Part shown: positions 24,905 through 33,747 of the stretch, piece after piece | Numbering within the stretch: position 1 is the first letter of the stretch | How the letters are laid out: every line of letters starts with the position of its first letter | NCBI GenBank assembly: GCA_050692555.1 | Contig: JBOGVS010000002.1 | Coordinates: forward strand, 86,442 to 150,441 | Length of the DNA stretch: 64,000 nucleotides | Reading direction: 5' to 3' | DNA from: DAITPV01 sp050692555 | GTDB taxonomy: Bacteria > Actinomycetota > UBA4738 > CALAEC01 | Notes under the pieces: model-generated | Seen by the model: the letters and a program-made list of their open reading frames with translations, nothing else | The model's database searches: none | Told to the model about the DNA's origin: nothing | Translations under genes and position numbers: made by a program

Positions 24905-27163
24905 ACTCGCCTTGGTGGTCACCGCCGCGGCTTCGGGGCTGGGCGGCCCGCTCTCCGGGACCAGCTCGGCGGTCTTGAGCCGTTTCGAGTACCAGATGGC
25001 CCCGGTCACCACGGCCAGGGCACCCACGGCCACCACCGCCCGCACCACGCCGTCGTCGGCGAAGGAGACCACCAACGGAGCGGCCAGCAGAGCCACCAGG
25101 TTCATCACCTTGATCAGCGGGTTGAGCGCAGGCCCCGCGGTGTCCTTGAACGGGTCCCCCACCGTGTCCCCGATCACCGTGGCCTTGTGAGGCTCGGACC
25201 CCTTGCCTCCGTAGAGGCCCTCCTCGATGAGCTTCTTGGCGTTGTCCCACGCCCCACCGGCGTTCGAGAGCATCACCGCCAGCAGCTGGCCGGTGAGGAT
25301 GGCACCGGCCAGGTACGCCCCCAGGGCCTCGGCCTCCAGGGCGAAGCCAACGAAGATGGGGGCCAAGACGGCCAGCAGCCCGGGCGTGAGGAGCTCGCGC
25401 AACGAGGTCCGGGTACAGATGTCCACCACCCGGCCGTAGTCCGGGGTCTCGGTCCCGTCCATGATCCCCGGGTGGTCGCGGAACTGGTTGCGAACCTCCA
25501 CCACCACCTGGGCCGCGGCCCGGCCCACCGCCCGGATGGCCAGTGCGGAGAACATGAACGCGATCGACCCCCCGATCAGCAGACCGACCAGCACGTCGGG
25601 GTGGTTGATCCGGATGTCCAGACCGCCGCCCACCGCCTGCTCGAACGATCCGAACAGTGAGGTGGCGGCGATCACCGCGGTGGCGATGGCCATCCCCTTG
25701 GTGATGGCCTTGGTGGAGTTCCCCACGGCGTCGAGACCGGCGAGGATCTCCGCGGGCTTCCCCTCGAACTCGCCGGACATCTCGGCGATCCCCTGGGCGT
25801 TGTCGGCGACCGGACCGTAGGTGTCCATGGACACGATGACACCGACCGTTGTGAGCATCCCCATCCCGGTCAGCGAGATGAAGTACAGACGCTCGGCGGT
25901 GTTGTCCCCCAGGAGGAACGCTCCGGTCATCGTCGCCGCGATCAGCAGGATGGCGTACACGGTGGACTCCAGGCCCACCGAGAAGCCCGAGAGGATCGTG
26001 GTCGCCGCGCCGGTCTGCGAGGACGAGGCGATCTCCTGGACCGGCTTGCGCTTGGTGGACGTGAAGTGCTCGGTGATGACCTGGATCAGGGCGGCCAGGA
26101 CCAGGCCCATCACCACGGCCCAGAACACCCTGATGTCGTCGACGTACAGCGTGGCCACCACATACACCGCGGCCGCCGACAGGATGGCCGAGAGGAAGAA
26201 GCCCCGGTTGATGGCCCTCATCCCGTGCTCGGTCTCCGACCGGGGGCGCACGGCGTAGATCCCGATGATCGAGGTGATGACCCCGATGGCCCGGACGAAC
26301 AGCGGGAACATCACGCCGACGATGGCGCCCTCCGGCGACCCTGCGAACGCCGCGGCTCCCAGGATGATCGAGGCCACCAGGGTGACCTCGTAGGACTCGA
26401 ACAGGTCGGCGGCCATCCCCGCGCAGTCGCCCACGTTGTCCCCGACGTTGTCTGCGATCACCGCCGCGTTGCGGGGGTCGTCCTCCGGGATGTTCTTCTC
26501 CACTTTCCCCACCAGGTCCGCGCCCACGTCGGCGGCCTTGGTGAAGATCCCTCCGCCGACCCGCATGAACATGGCCAGGAGGGCTCCCCCGAACCCGAAC
26601 CCCACCAGCACGGAGGTGGCGTCCTCCTTGTAGATGAGGAGGATGGCCGCGGCTCCCAGGAGCCCCAGGCCCACGGTGAACATCCCGGCGACCCCACCGG
26701 TCCGGAACGCTATGGTCAGGGCTCGCCGGAGCCCCGCCTCACGGGCGGCGTTGGCCACCCGCACGTTGCCCCGCACCGCCAGCCACATCCCGGCGAAGCC
26801 GGTGACGGCCGAGAACCCCGCCCCCAGGACGAAGGCGAGGGACCGCCCGAACCGGATCGAGAAGTCGCCGGCCCGCACCGGGTCGACCGGGAGGACGAAG
26901 AACAGCGCCACGGCCAGGATGCCCAGGAACAGCCCGACGGTCCGGAACTGGCGGTTCAGATACGCGCGACTCCCAACCTGGATGGCCTCGGCGATCTGGC
27001 GCATCTTCGGGGTGCCCTCGGGCGCCGCCAGGACCCAGCGACGGAGCACGTAGGCCACCACCAGAGCCAGGAGGGAGATCCCCAGGATGACCATCAGGGC
27101 GTTGTCTTCGAACGATCCGAAGACGGCCTCGATGGAGCCGCCTTCCTGGCCCAGCACGTGCAT
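24902..27163 (-). CDS. hppA: Proton-translocating membrane pyrophosphatase, K+-independent type
   Basis: The product is 753 residues with about 16 membrane helices. The pyrophosphate-binding core is present: DVGADLVGKVEKN, DDPRNAAVIADNVGDNVGD, and a late DNAKKLIEEG with KATVIGDTVGDPFKDT. The type-deciding segment reads GNSTKAITKG, with lysine where K+-dependent enzymes have alanine, so it should pump H+ without needing K+. It converts PPi hydrolysis to proton-motive force. AGGAGG lies 8-9 nt before the ATG. Placement beside KimA, RCK and CPA2 genes suggests a shared role in ion balance, since KimA uses H+. Confidence 0.95.
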   Translation of the reverse strand: MHVLGQEGGSIEAVFGSFEDNALMVILGISLLALVVAYVLRRWVLAAPEGTPKMRQIAEAIQVGSRAYLNRQFRTVGLFLGILAVALFFVLPVDPVRAGDFSIRFGRSLAFVLGAGFSAVTGFAGMWLAVRGNVRVANAAREAGLRRALTIAFRTGGVAGMFTVGLGLLGAAAILLIYKEDATSVLVGFGFGGALLAMFMRVGGGIFTKAADVGADLVGKVEKNIPEDDPRNAAVIADNVGDNVGDCAGMAADLFESYEVTLVASIILGAAAFAGSPEGAIVGVMFPLFVRAIGVITSIIGIYAVRPRSETEHGMRAINRGFFLSAILSAAAVYVVATLYVDDIRVFWAVVMGLVLAALIQVITEHFTSTKRKPVQEIASSSQTGAATTILSGFSVGLESTVYAILLIAATMTGAFLLGDNTAERLYFISLTGMGMLTTVGVIVSMDTYGPVADNAQGIAEMSGEFEGKPAEILAGLDAVGNSTKAITKGMAIATAVIAATSLFGSFEQAVGGGLDIRINHPDVLVGLLIGGSIAFMFSALAIRAVGRAAAQVVVEVRNQFRDHPGIMDGTETPDYGRVVDICTRTSLRELLTPGLLAVLAPIFVGFALEAEALGAYLAGAILTGQLLAVMLSNAGGAWDNAKKLIEEGLYGGKGSEPHKATVIGDTVGDPFKDTAGPALNPLIKVMNLVALLAAPLVVSFADDGVVRAVVAVGALAVVTGAIWYSKRLKTAELVPESGPPSPEAAAVTTKAS

Positions 27164-27194
27164 TCCGCCTTCCTCCTCGAAGGGGTGATTCGGG

Positions 27195-27219
27195 GTCGGC
27201 TGAGAGCCGACGGATTATA
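27195..27219 (-). promoter_or_regulatory. hppA promoter with consensus -10 and inverted repeat at the start site
   Basis: On the minus strand, TATAAT (27214-27219) matches the consensus in all six positions. Immediately downstream, GTCGGCT-CTC-AGCCGAC (27195-27211) is a perfect 7-bp inverted repeat that would span the transcription start. It could be an operator or a 5'-end hairpin. No clear -35 is seen. The antiporter stop is 2 nt upstream of the hexamer. Confidence 0.6.
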
Positions 27220-27221
27220 GC

Positions 27222-28388
27222 CTAGCCCCTGTTGCCGGCCTCGCCTTCCTCGCCTCGTCGCACCAGAGGACCCAGGACCGGCGGGGTCGCCAGTGTGGTG
27301 ACCACGGTCATGACGATCACCACACCGAACAGGTCGGCGTCGAGGCCCAGACCCAGACCCAGTGAAGCCACGATCAGTCCCACCTCGCCGCGAGGCACCA
27401 TTCCCACCCCCACGGTCAGCGCGGTCGCCCGGCCCAGTCCGGCCGAGCCCAGGTACCCTCCCGCCACCTTGGTGATCACCGCGAGGACCGTGACCGCGGC
27501 GGCCAGCCCCAGGATCGAGGGATCCCCGAACACGGTCGGGTCGAGGCGACTGCCGGTGATGGCGAAGAAGAAGGGGACCAGGAACTCGTACACGGGCTCG
27601 ATCTGGGTGGCCACCTCCTCCTTGCGGAACTCGAATACCAGCCCGGCGAGAAACGCTCCGATGATCGCGGCCAGCCCGATGACCTCGGAGAGCGCGGCGA
27701 GGCCCAGGGTGAGGAGCACCGCGATCAGGAACGGTGATTCGGGGACCCCCGGGAGCCTGAGAACCCTGGACAGGCGCCGGGTGGCCCCCGGTCCCAGGAG
27801 GAGGACGACCGCCAGGAACACGAGCACCTCGCCCACGAGGAACAGGAACGAGAAGGTGGAGAGGTCGCCAGCGGCCAGTCCGGCCACCACCGCCAGCACG
27901 ATGATCGCCAGGATGTCGTCGACCACCGCCGCCCCGAGCACCACCCGGGCGGCCGTGGTCTGCACGGCGTTGAGGTCCCGCAACACCCGGGCGGTGACCC
28001 CAACGCTGGTGGCCACGATGGCAGCAGAGACGAACAAGGAGTCCACCCGGTCGTAGCCCAGCCCGAACATGAGGCCGATCCCCGCGGCGAACGGCAGCAC
28101 GACCCCGAGGAACCCCGCCGACAGCGCCGCCCGCCCGACGCGCCGGAGGTCATCCAGCCGGGTCTCCAGCCCCACGGTGAACAGCAGGATGATGACGCCC
28201 AGCTCCGCCACCACCTGGAGAACCTCGCCTTCCCCCGATCCCACCCACCCCAGGACGTGGGGGCCGATCAGCACCCCGGCGATGAGCTCTCCCACCACCG
28301 CCGGCTGGTGGATGCTTTCGAACAGCTCGCCCAGGAGCTTCGCCGCGGCGAACAGAACGAACAGGTCGACCAGGACCGACCCCTCCAT
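27222..28388 (-). CDS. CPA2 family cation/proton antiporter (KefB-like, no RCK domain)
   Basis: The product is 388 residues with about 12 membrane helices. It has HQPAVVGELIAGVLIGP near the N-terminus, a typical CPA2 helix 2 motif, ARVVLGAAVVDDILAI with the paired aspartates of the ion site, and MVPRGEVGLIVA late in the protein. CPA2 members exchange K+ or Na+ for H+. There is no C-terminal RCK domain, so gating, if any, must come from other proteins. I used ATG 28388, with GAGGAGG 4 nt upstream, rather than the longer frame from 28445. Confidence 0.87.
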   Translation of the reverse strand: MEGSVLVDLFVLFAAAKLLGELFESIHQPAVVGELIAGVLIGPHVLGWVGSGEGEVLQVVAELGVIILLFTVGLETRLDDLRRVGRAALSAGFLGVVLPFAAGIGLMFGLGYDRVDSLFVSAAIVATSVGVTARVLRDLNAVQTTAARVVLGAAVVDDILAIIVLAVVAGLAAGDLSTFSFLFLVGEVLVFLAVVLLLGPGATRRLSRVLRLPGVPESPFLIAVLLTLGLAALSEVIGLAAIIGAFLAGLVFEFRKEEVATQIEPVYEFLVPFFFAITGSRLDPTVFGDPSILGLAAAVTVLAVITKVAGGYLGSAGLGRATALTVGVGMVPRGEVGLIVASLGLGLGLDADLFGVVIVMTVVTTLATPPVLGPLVRRGEEGEAGNRG

Positions 28389-28463
28389 CCGCCTCCTCTC
28401 AAAATGGAGAAAGGGGAGCCGGTCGCCGACCAGGCTTCCCGGCACCCCTGAAAACTCGCGGAA

Positions 28464-28469
28464 ATCCTA
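28464..28469 (-). promoter_or_regulatory. Candidate -10 of the antiporter
   Basis: TAGGAT on the minus strand, about 75 nt before the antiporter ATG, which has its own good ribosome binding site; this would give a leadered mRNA. Confidence 0.3.
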
Positions 28470-28505
28470 ACCCGCCGGTGGCGGCGGGGTACCCTGATGC
28501 TCGAC

Positions 28506-28535
28506 TTGCCGTCGATCGATCTCTCTGGGTAGGCT
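28506..28535 (+). promoter_or_regulatory. Promoter of the membrane protein/LCP operon (leaderless)
   Basis: TTGCCG (28506-28511), an 18-nt spacer and TAGGCT (28530-28535) lie 8 nt before the GTG at 28544. It is one of the few leaderless cases with a visible -35. Confidence 0.5.
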
Positions 28536-28543
28536 CCGCCCTC

Positions 28544-29212
28544 GTGCCCACGGGGTCCCACCGAGCCAGGCGCACGGGCATCCGCTTGCCCGTCATCGCC
28601 GCCGCCGTCGCCATCCTGGTCCTTCTGGGGGGCGGGGCCTGGCTCTTCTTCTTTCGCGAGGGCGGCAACCCGTTCACTGGCGAAGAAGTGGCCGAGTTCT
28701 CATTCCAGTTGGGCAAGGTGGGGGGCGCGGCCGCAACCACCGGAGAGACCGCCTCAAAGGAGGAGATGGGCGCGGCCGCCGAGGACGTGAGGGAGACCCT
28801 CGACGCGATGTACGTCGCCGGGTTCATCGACCCATCGAAATGGGAGAACGGCGCGTTCACCGAGGTGCTGGAGGCCTTCACCGACGACGCCAGGCGACGA
28901 GCGGCGCGCGACCTCCCCAACCTGACCCTGGGAGACGACGCCGGGCAGGTGGCCTCGGTGGCCCCGGATGTGGGCCGGCTGTCGATCCGGTTCCTGGTCG
29001 CGGAGGGAGGGGAGCTGACCGCCGCTGTGGCCGCCACATCATTCGCCGCCGGAGGTGAGCTCAAGGACGGGCGTCCGCTGATCGTCCAGCACCGGGGCTC
29101 CTATTACATGCACCCCGGCGACGACGGCTGGGAGATCGTCGGCTACCAGGTCCGGGGCATCGTCACCACCGGGACCACCGGCCAGGGGCCCCCGGAGGAG
29201 ACCCCCTCGTGA
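28544..29212 (+). CDS. Membrane-anchored protein of unknown function
   Basis: The product is about 222 residues from GTG 28544, the codon placed 8 nt after TAGGCT. A basic N-terminus (HRARRTGIR) precedes one membrane helix (LPVIAAAVAILVLLGG), and the rest should be extracytoplasmic. The soluble part has a helical region followed by a beta-rich half (IRFLVAEGGELTAAVAATSF...GSYYMHPGDDGWEIVGYQV), the pattern of small secreted NTF2-like or Mce-associated-type proteins, but I cannot assign a family. Its TGA overlaps the GTG of the LCP gene, so the two are coupled and may act together at the cell wall. Confidence 0.7.
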   Translation: MPTGSHRARRTGIRLPVIAAAVAILVLLGGGAWLFFFREGGNPFTGEEVAEFSFQLGKVGGAAATTGETASKEEMGAAAEDVRETLDAMYVAGFIDPSKWENGAFTEVLEAFTDDARRRAARDLPNLTLGDDAGQVASVAPDVGRLSIRFLVAEGGELTAAVAATSFAAGGELKDGRPLIVQHRGSYYMHPGDDGWEIVGYQVRGIVTTGTTGQGPPEETPS

Positions 29213-30162
29213 GGAGAGCCCTGTGGGTCGTGGTGCTGTTCGTGGCCCTGGTGGGGTGGGTGGCCGGCGGCGCTCTCCTGTCCGAGCCGCCATCGGCGGG
29301 AGCCCAGAGCCCGGGGGTGTCCTTCGGCCACATCGTGGACGGCCAGTCCGTCCCCACCGGCGGTAACCAGCCCTTCTATATCGTGGCCATCGGGAGCGAC
29401 GCCCGCCCGGGGGTCTGCGAGCCGGTGGAGGCCTGCTTGGCCGACTCGATCCACCTGATCGGAGTGAACCCCAAGGAAGAGTCGGCCAGCATCCTGGGGT
29501 TCCCTCGCGACTCCTACGTGAACATCCCGGGGTTTGGGACCCAGAAGATCAACAACGCGTTGGCCCACGGAGGCCCGGAGCTGGTGGCCCAGACGGTTGC
29601 TGAGCTCGTCGGGGTGGAGATCGACTACTACCTGCTGACCTCGTTCGAGGGCCTCCGGCACATGGTGGAGGACCTCGGAGGGATCGAGGTGGAGATCCCC
29701 TACGCGATGAGCGACTCCGCCTCCGGAGCCACGTTCGAAGCCGGTCCGGCCACCCTGGACGGCCGGCAGGCGCTGGCCTTCGCCCGCAACCGAAAGAGCA
29801 CCCCCAACGGCGACTTCAGCCGGTCCGAGAACCAGGGGCTGCTGATCATGGCCGCTCTGGAGCAGCTCCGTCAGGACGTACGGCGGGACCCGCTCCGGCT
29901 CCTCACCTGGATCGTCATCGGGCTTCAGAACATCCAGACGGACCTGACGCTCGCCGAAGTGTTCGACCTGATGCTCACAGCTTTGGCGGTCGATCCCAAG
30001 GACGTGGTCAACGAGGTCACTCCCGGTGGGATCGGATCCGCGGGGGCCGCCAGCATCGTCACGCTGGGCGGGGAGGCCGACGCCATGTTCGCGGACATCG
30101 CCGACGATGGCGTGCTGGAGGCTTCCGAAGCCGAGGAGACCGAGGAAGAGACAACCGGCTAG
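29209..30162 (+). CDS. LytR-CpsA-Psr (LCP) family cell-wall ligase
   Basis: The product is 317 residues with an N-terminal signal or anchor helix (VVLFVALVGWVAGGAL). The LCP domain shows GSDAR, LGFPRDSYVNIPGFG, KINNALAHGGP, the YLLTSFEGL strand, and an arginine-rich ALAFARNRKST motif near residue 200, matching residues that bind the polyprenyl pyrophosphate. LCP enzymes transfer teichoic acid, arabinogalactan or capsule polymers from the lipid carrier to peptidoglycan. The tail is acidic. It is coupled to the upstream membrane protein; its stop interlocks with that of the convergent exchanger at CTAG. Confidence 0.9.
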   Translation: MRRALWVVVLFVALVGWVAGGALLSEPPSAGAQSPGVSFGHIVDGQSVPTGGNQPFYIVAIGSDARPGVCEPVEACLADSIHLIGVNPKEESASILGFPRDSYVNIPGFGTQKINNALAHGGPELVAQTVAELVGVEIDYYLLTSFEGLRHMVEDLGGIEVEIPYAMSDSASGATFEAGPATLDGRQALAFARNRKSTPNGDFSRSENQGLLIMAALEQLRQDVRRDPLRLLTWIVIGLQNIQTDLTLAEVFDLMLTALAVDPKDVVNEVTPGGIGSAGAASIVTLGGEADAMFADIADDGVLEASEAEETEEETTG

Positions 30163-31424
30163 GTTCCCCCGCGGTGCTGGCCGGGCCTGATCACCTGGAT
30201 CAGGGAGACGATTAGCGCGGACCGCGACTCCCGTTTGAACAGGAAGATCCCCACCCCCAGGGCCACGTAGGCGATGGCGAACCCGTAACGCACCGCGGTC
30301 TCCGCGAACCCGAACTGGCCCAGGAACAGGACCAGCAGCGTCACCGCCTCCCACCGGGAGATTGACAGGTTGGCGATGACCGCCACCGCGAACAGCGACT
30401 GCGCCGCGGTGAGGAACACCTCCTCCATCTGGGTGGAGTCCATGGTCATGGGGTTGAAGAAGCCGGAGCCCGGCCCGGCCTTCCCCCCACCGATGGAAAA
30501 CACCAGGGGGAGGGTCCCCACCAGCAGCGTCCACTGATTCACCTTCGAGGAGATCAGCGTCCCCAGGCCGGCCTGGGCCTTCAGACGGAGGGTGAACAGG
30601 ATGGCGATGATCATCTCCGGGGCCTCGGAGGCTAGGGGCGCAACCCACTGGATCAGGAAGAAGGTGCTGATCCCGAACTGGGAACCGATCTCGATCAGCC
30701 CGTCGGCGAAGTGCTCCGCCACCAGCAGGATGGCCACCGCCGAGTAGACGAACAGCAGCACGGTGGTGACCCGGCGGGGAGTGCGCGGCAGCGCCCCGAT
30801 GGCCGCGGCGGCGCCGATCAGCTCGGGCTCCTCCACCTCGTGCCTGGCCGCCCGGACGATATACGCCACGAACATGGTCCCCAGCACGGCAAAGTCCAGG
30901 AGCGACAGCTGGCCCCGGATCGGGATGGAGAACGCCCACAGCGTGGCGAACAGCAGGAACCCAACGTCGGTGCGCTGCGCCTTCCGGAGCCGGACCGACC
31001 GCTGCTTTGTCTTGGCCCAGAAGATCAGCACGACCGCGGCCCACCCGATCCCGATCAGCAGCCGGTTGGCCCCGGTCATGTTGGCGATGGCCAGGTGACG
31101 CCTGGCCTCGTCCCCCTGGCCGGCCCGGAAGGCCAGGAACAGGTCCACCGCGTACTCGGGGAGCACCGCGATCAACGCCAGCACGGCGATGGCCAGGGTC
31201 TGGGAGATGTCCAGCTGAGCCACCTCCGCCGCCCAGGCCAGCAGGAATGCCGCCCCCAGGATGGCCACCGCGTACAGCGAGGTCTCCAGCACCAGCGGGG
31301 CGTGGAACATCTCGAACCGCACGGCCAGTCCCGGCAGCGGTCCCAGGATGGCCGCGATCAGCGAGGGCTGGAAGACCGAGGGTGCCTCCGCCGGGACGGG
31401 CAGGGTGTGCTTGCGCTCTGACAC
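30159..31424 (-). CDS. Sodium/calcium exchanger family (CaCA) membrane protein
   Basis: The product is about 421 residues. Two related halves carry the CaCA alpha repeats: LAVLALIAVLPEYAVDLFLA with an acidic residue in the ion site in the first, and QWVAPLASEAPEMIIAILF in the second. About eleven helices are expected. It probably exports Ca2+ (or another cation) in exchange for H+ or Na+. I chose GTG 31424, 9 nt downstream of TATCCT; the frame extends upstream to 31469. Its stop shares CTAG with the LCP stop. Confidence 0.85.
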   Translation of the reverse strand: MSERKHTLPVPAEAPSVFQPSLIAAILGPLPGLAVRFEMFHAPLVLETSLYAVAILGAAFLLAWAAEVAQLDISQTLAIAVLALIAVLPEYAVDLFLAFRAGQGDEARRHLAIANMTGANRLLIGIGWAAVVLIFWAKTKQRSVRLRKAQRTDVGFLLFATLWAFSIPIRGQLSLLDFAVLGTMFVAYIVRAARHEVEEPELIGAAAAIGALPRTPRRVTTVLLFVYSAVAILLVAEHFADGLIEIGSQFGISTFFLIQWVAPLASEAPEMIIAILFTLRLKAQAGLGTLISSKVNQWTLLVGTLPLVFSIGGGKAGPGSGFFNPMTMDSTQMEEVFLTAAQSLFAVAVIANLSISRWEAVTLLVLFLGQFGFAETAVRYGFAIAYVALGVGIFLFKRESRSALIVSLIQVIRPGQHRGGT

Positions 31425-31433
31425 TGGGGCCGA

Positions 31434-31439
31434 AGGATA
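31434..31439 (-). promoter_or_regulatory. -10-like hexamer of the exchanger (leaderless)
   Basis: TATCCT on the minus strand, 9 nt before GTG 31424. Confidence 0.4.
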
Positions 31440-31491
31440 TCGGCCCCGCCACGCGCGGGGGGGCGACATCGGTCCGTGGGAACATGAGTTC

Positions 31492-33747
31492 GTGGACGCG
31501 CAAGGATTCCTCGATGGGTTGCTGGCCGAGGAAGGGGTCCGCGAGCGCCTGGTTCACCTGGAACGGCTGCCGCCCCGGGACCCGGATCCCGAGCCCCATC
31601 CCGGCCTTCCCGCCCCGCTTCCCGACCGGCTGCGACTCCTGGGCATCGAGGGGCTGTACCCGCATCAGCGCCGGGCCCTCGAGCTGATCGAGCAGGGGCG
31701 AAACGTCATCGTGGCCACCGGCACGGCCAGCGGGAAGACTCTCGTGTACAACCTGGCCTTCGCCGAGCGGGCCCTGGAGGACGCCAGGGCCACGGCGCTG
31801 TACCTGTTTCCCACCAAGGCGCTTGCCCGAGACCAGCTTCGGCAGATCCGGGAACTCCGTCTGCCACAGATCAAGGCCGCGGTATACGACGGGGACACTC
31901 CGAGCCAGGAACGAACCATGATCCGGCGCACCGCCAACCTGGTTCTTTCGAACCCCGACATGCTGCACGCCGGGATCCTCCCCGGGCATGCTCGGTGGGC
32001 CGACTTCTTCCTTCGCTTGGCGCTGGTGGTGGTGGACGAGGCTCACACCGCCCGCGGGGTGTTCGGTTCGCACGTGGGGATGGTCCTCCGGCGGCTTCGG
32101 CGGATGGTGGCCCACTACGGAGGCGACCCGAGGTTCGTCCTGGCCTCGGCCACCGTGGGGAACCCCCGGGAGCTGGCCGAGCGACTGACCGGGCTGTCCT
32201 TCGACGAGGTGACCGAGGATGCGTCGCCCCGGGGCGAGAAGCTGTTCTGTCTGTGGAACCCGCCGCTCATCGATGAGGACGCCGGGATCCGCAAGAGCGC
32301 GATCACTGAGTCGGCGCTCCTTCTCTCCCGGCTGGTCGACTCGGAGACTCGGGCCATCGCGTTCACCCGATCGCGGCGGGCCGCGGAGATCCTGGCGGAG
32401 GCCACCCGAGGAGCGCTGTCTCAGGAGGCGGCCGGACGGGTGAAGGCCTACCGCGCCGGATATCTCCCGGAGGAGCGGCGCCGGCTGGAACGGGCCCTGG
32501 CGGACGGCGAGCTTCTGGGCGTGGCCTCCACCTCCGCTCTGGAGTTGGGGATCGACGTGGGGTCGCTGGATGCCGCGGTCCTGGCCGGGTACCCAGGGAC
32601 CCGGGCCTCGATGTGGCAGCAGGCCGGGCGGGCGGGGAGGCGCTCCGAGTCCTCGCTGGCGTTCCTGGTGGCCCAGGACGACCCCCTGGACCAGTACCTG
32701 GTCACCCATCCGGAAGACCTGTTCGACCGGCCGGCGGAGGCGGCGGTCGTCGACCCCGGCAACCCGTACGTGCTGGGCCCCCATGTGGCCTGCGCTGCTC
32801 GCGAGCACCCCCTGGAGCCGGACGAGGTGTCGTTCTTCGGCGATGAGGCACCCGCGGTGGTCGCCGAGATGACCGAGGCCGGCGACCTGGTAGAGCGCCG
32901 GGGGCGGCTCCACGGCCGCCCGGGCACCGCTCCCCACCGGTCCGTGGACATCCGGTCGGCCTCCGGACACCTGTTCCTGATCGTGGAGGCCGATACCGGA
33001 GCGCTTCTGGGGACCGTGGACGAGTCCCGGGCCTTCCTCCAGGTTCATCCGGGTGCCGTGTACCTCCATCAGGGCGAGCAGTACGAGGTCGGGGAGCTGG
33101 ACCTCGAGCGCCACGTGGCCCTGGTCCACCCCGCGAACGTCGACTACTACACGCAGTCCCGCGATGTCACCGACATCGAGGTGCTGGCCACGCTGGCGGA
33201 ATCCAAGGTGGGAGAGACCCCCATGTTCTTCGGCACGGTTCGGGTGACGAACCACGTGGTGGCGTTCGTCCGAAAGCTTCACCTCACCGGTGACGTGGTG
33301 GACACCGTCCCGCTGGATCTCCCGCCCCAGATGCTGGACACCCGGTCGGTGTGGTGGGCGGTGCCCGAATCGGTGATCGGCCGGGCCGGCATCCGGGAGG
33401 CCGCGCTGCCGGGGGCGGCCCACGCCGCCGAGCACGCTGCGATCGGTCTCCTTCCCCTGGTGGCCACGTGCGACCGGTGGGACGTTGGCGGTGTGTCCAC
33501 CGCCTATCACCCCGACACCGGGTCGTGCGCCATCTTCATCTACGACGGGTACCCGGGCGGTGCGGGGATCTGCGAGCGAGGGTTCCACGCCGGCGAACGG
33601 CTCCTGTCGGCCACTCTGGAGGCCATCCGGGTGTGCCGGTGCCACTCCGGGTGCCCATCGTGCGTGCAGTCCCCCAAGTGCGGCAACGGGAACGAGCCAC
33701 TGGACAAGGCCGGCGCCGCGGCGCTGATCGAGGAGATGCTCCCGTGA
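31492..33747 (+). CDS. DEAH-box helicase with C-terminal zinc cluster (MrfA/YprA-like)
   Basis: The product is about 751 residues, the same size as B. subtilis MrfA. Domains in order: Q-motif region (YPHQRRALEL), Walker A ATGTASGKT, Walker B VVDEAH, SATVGN, motif IV-VI including TSALELGIDVG and QQAGRAGRR, then a DUF1998 region ending in CRCHSGCPSCVQSPKCG, whose four cysteines bind zinc. MrfA with MrfB repairs mitomycin-type DNA damage; the exonuclease partner is not here. The start is uncertain: GTG 31492 fits length and the first conserved residues, while the frame is open back to 31261 over the divergent gene. Confidence 0.85.
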   Translation: MDAQGFLDGLLAEEGVRERLVHLERLPPRDPDPEPHPGLPAPLPDRLRLLGIEGLYPHQRRALELIEQGRNVIVATGTASGKTLVYNLAFAERALEDARATALYLFPTKALARDQLRQIRELRLPQIKAAVYDGDTPSQERTMIRRTANLVLSNPDMLHAGILPGHARWADFFLRLALVVVDEAHTARGVFGSHVGMVLRRLRRMVAHYGGDPRFVLASATVGNPRELAERLTGLSFDEVTEDASPRGEKLFCLWNPPLIDEDAGIRKSAITESALLLSRLVDSETRAIAFTRSRRAAEILAEATRGALSQEAAGRVKAYRAGYLPEERRRLERALADGELLGVASTSALELGIDVGSLDAAVLAGYPGTRASMWQQAGRAGRRSESSLAFLVAQDDPLDQYLVTHPEDLFDRPAEAAVVDPGNPYVLGPHVACAAREHPLEPDEVSFFGDEAPAVVAEMTEAGDLVERRGRLHGRPGTAPHRSVDIRSASGHLFLIVEADTGALLGTVDESRAFLQVHPGAVYLHQGEQYEVGELDLERHVALVHPANVDYYTQSRDVTDIEVLATLAESKVGETPMFFGTVRVTNHVVAFVRKLHLTGDVVDTVPLDLPPQMLDTRSVWWAVPESVIGRAGIREAALPGAAHAAEHAAIGLLPLVATCDRWDVGGVSTAYHPDTGSCAIFIYDGYPGGAGICERGFHAGERLLSATLEAIRVCRCHSGCPSCVQSPKCGNGNEPLDKAGAAALIEEMLP

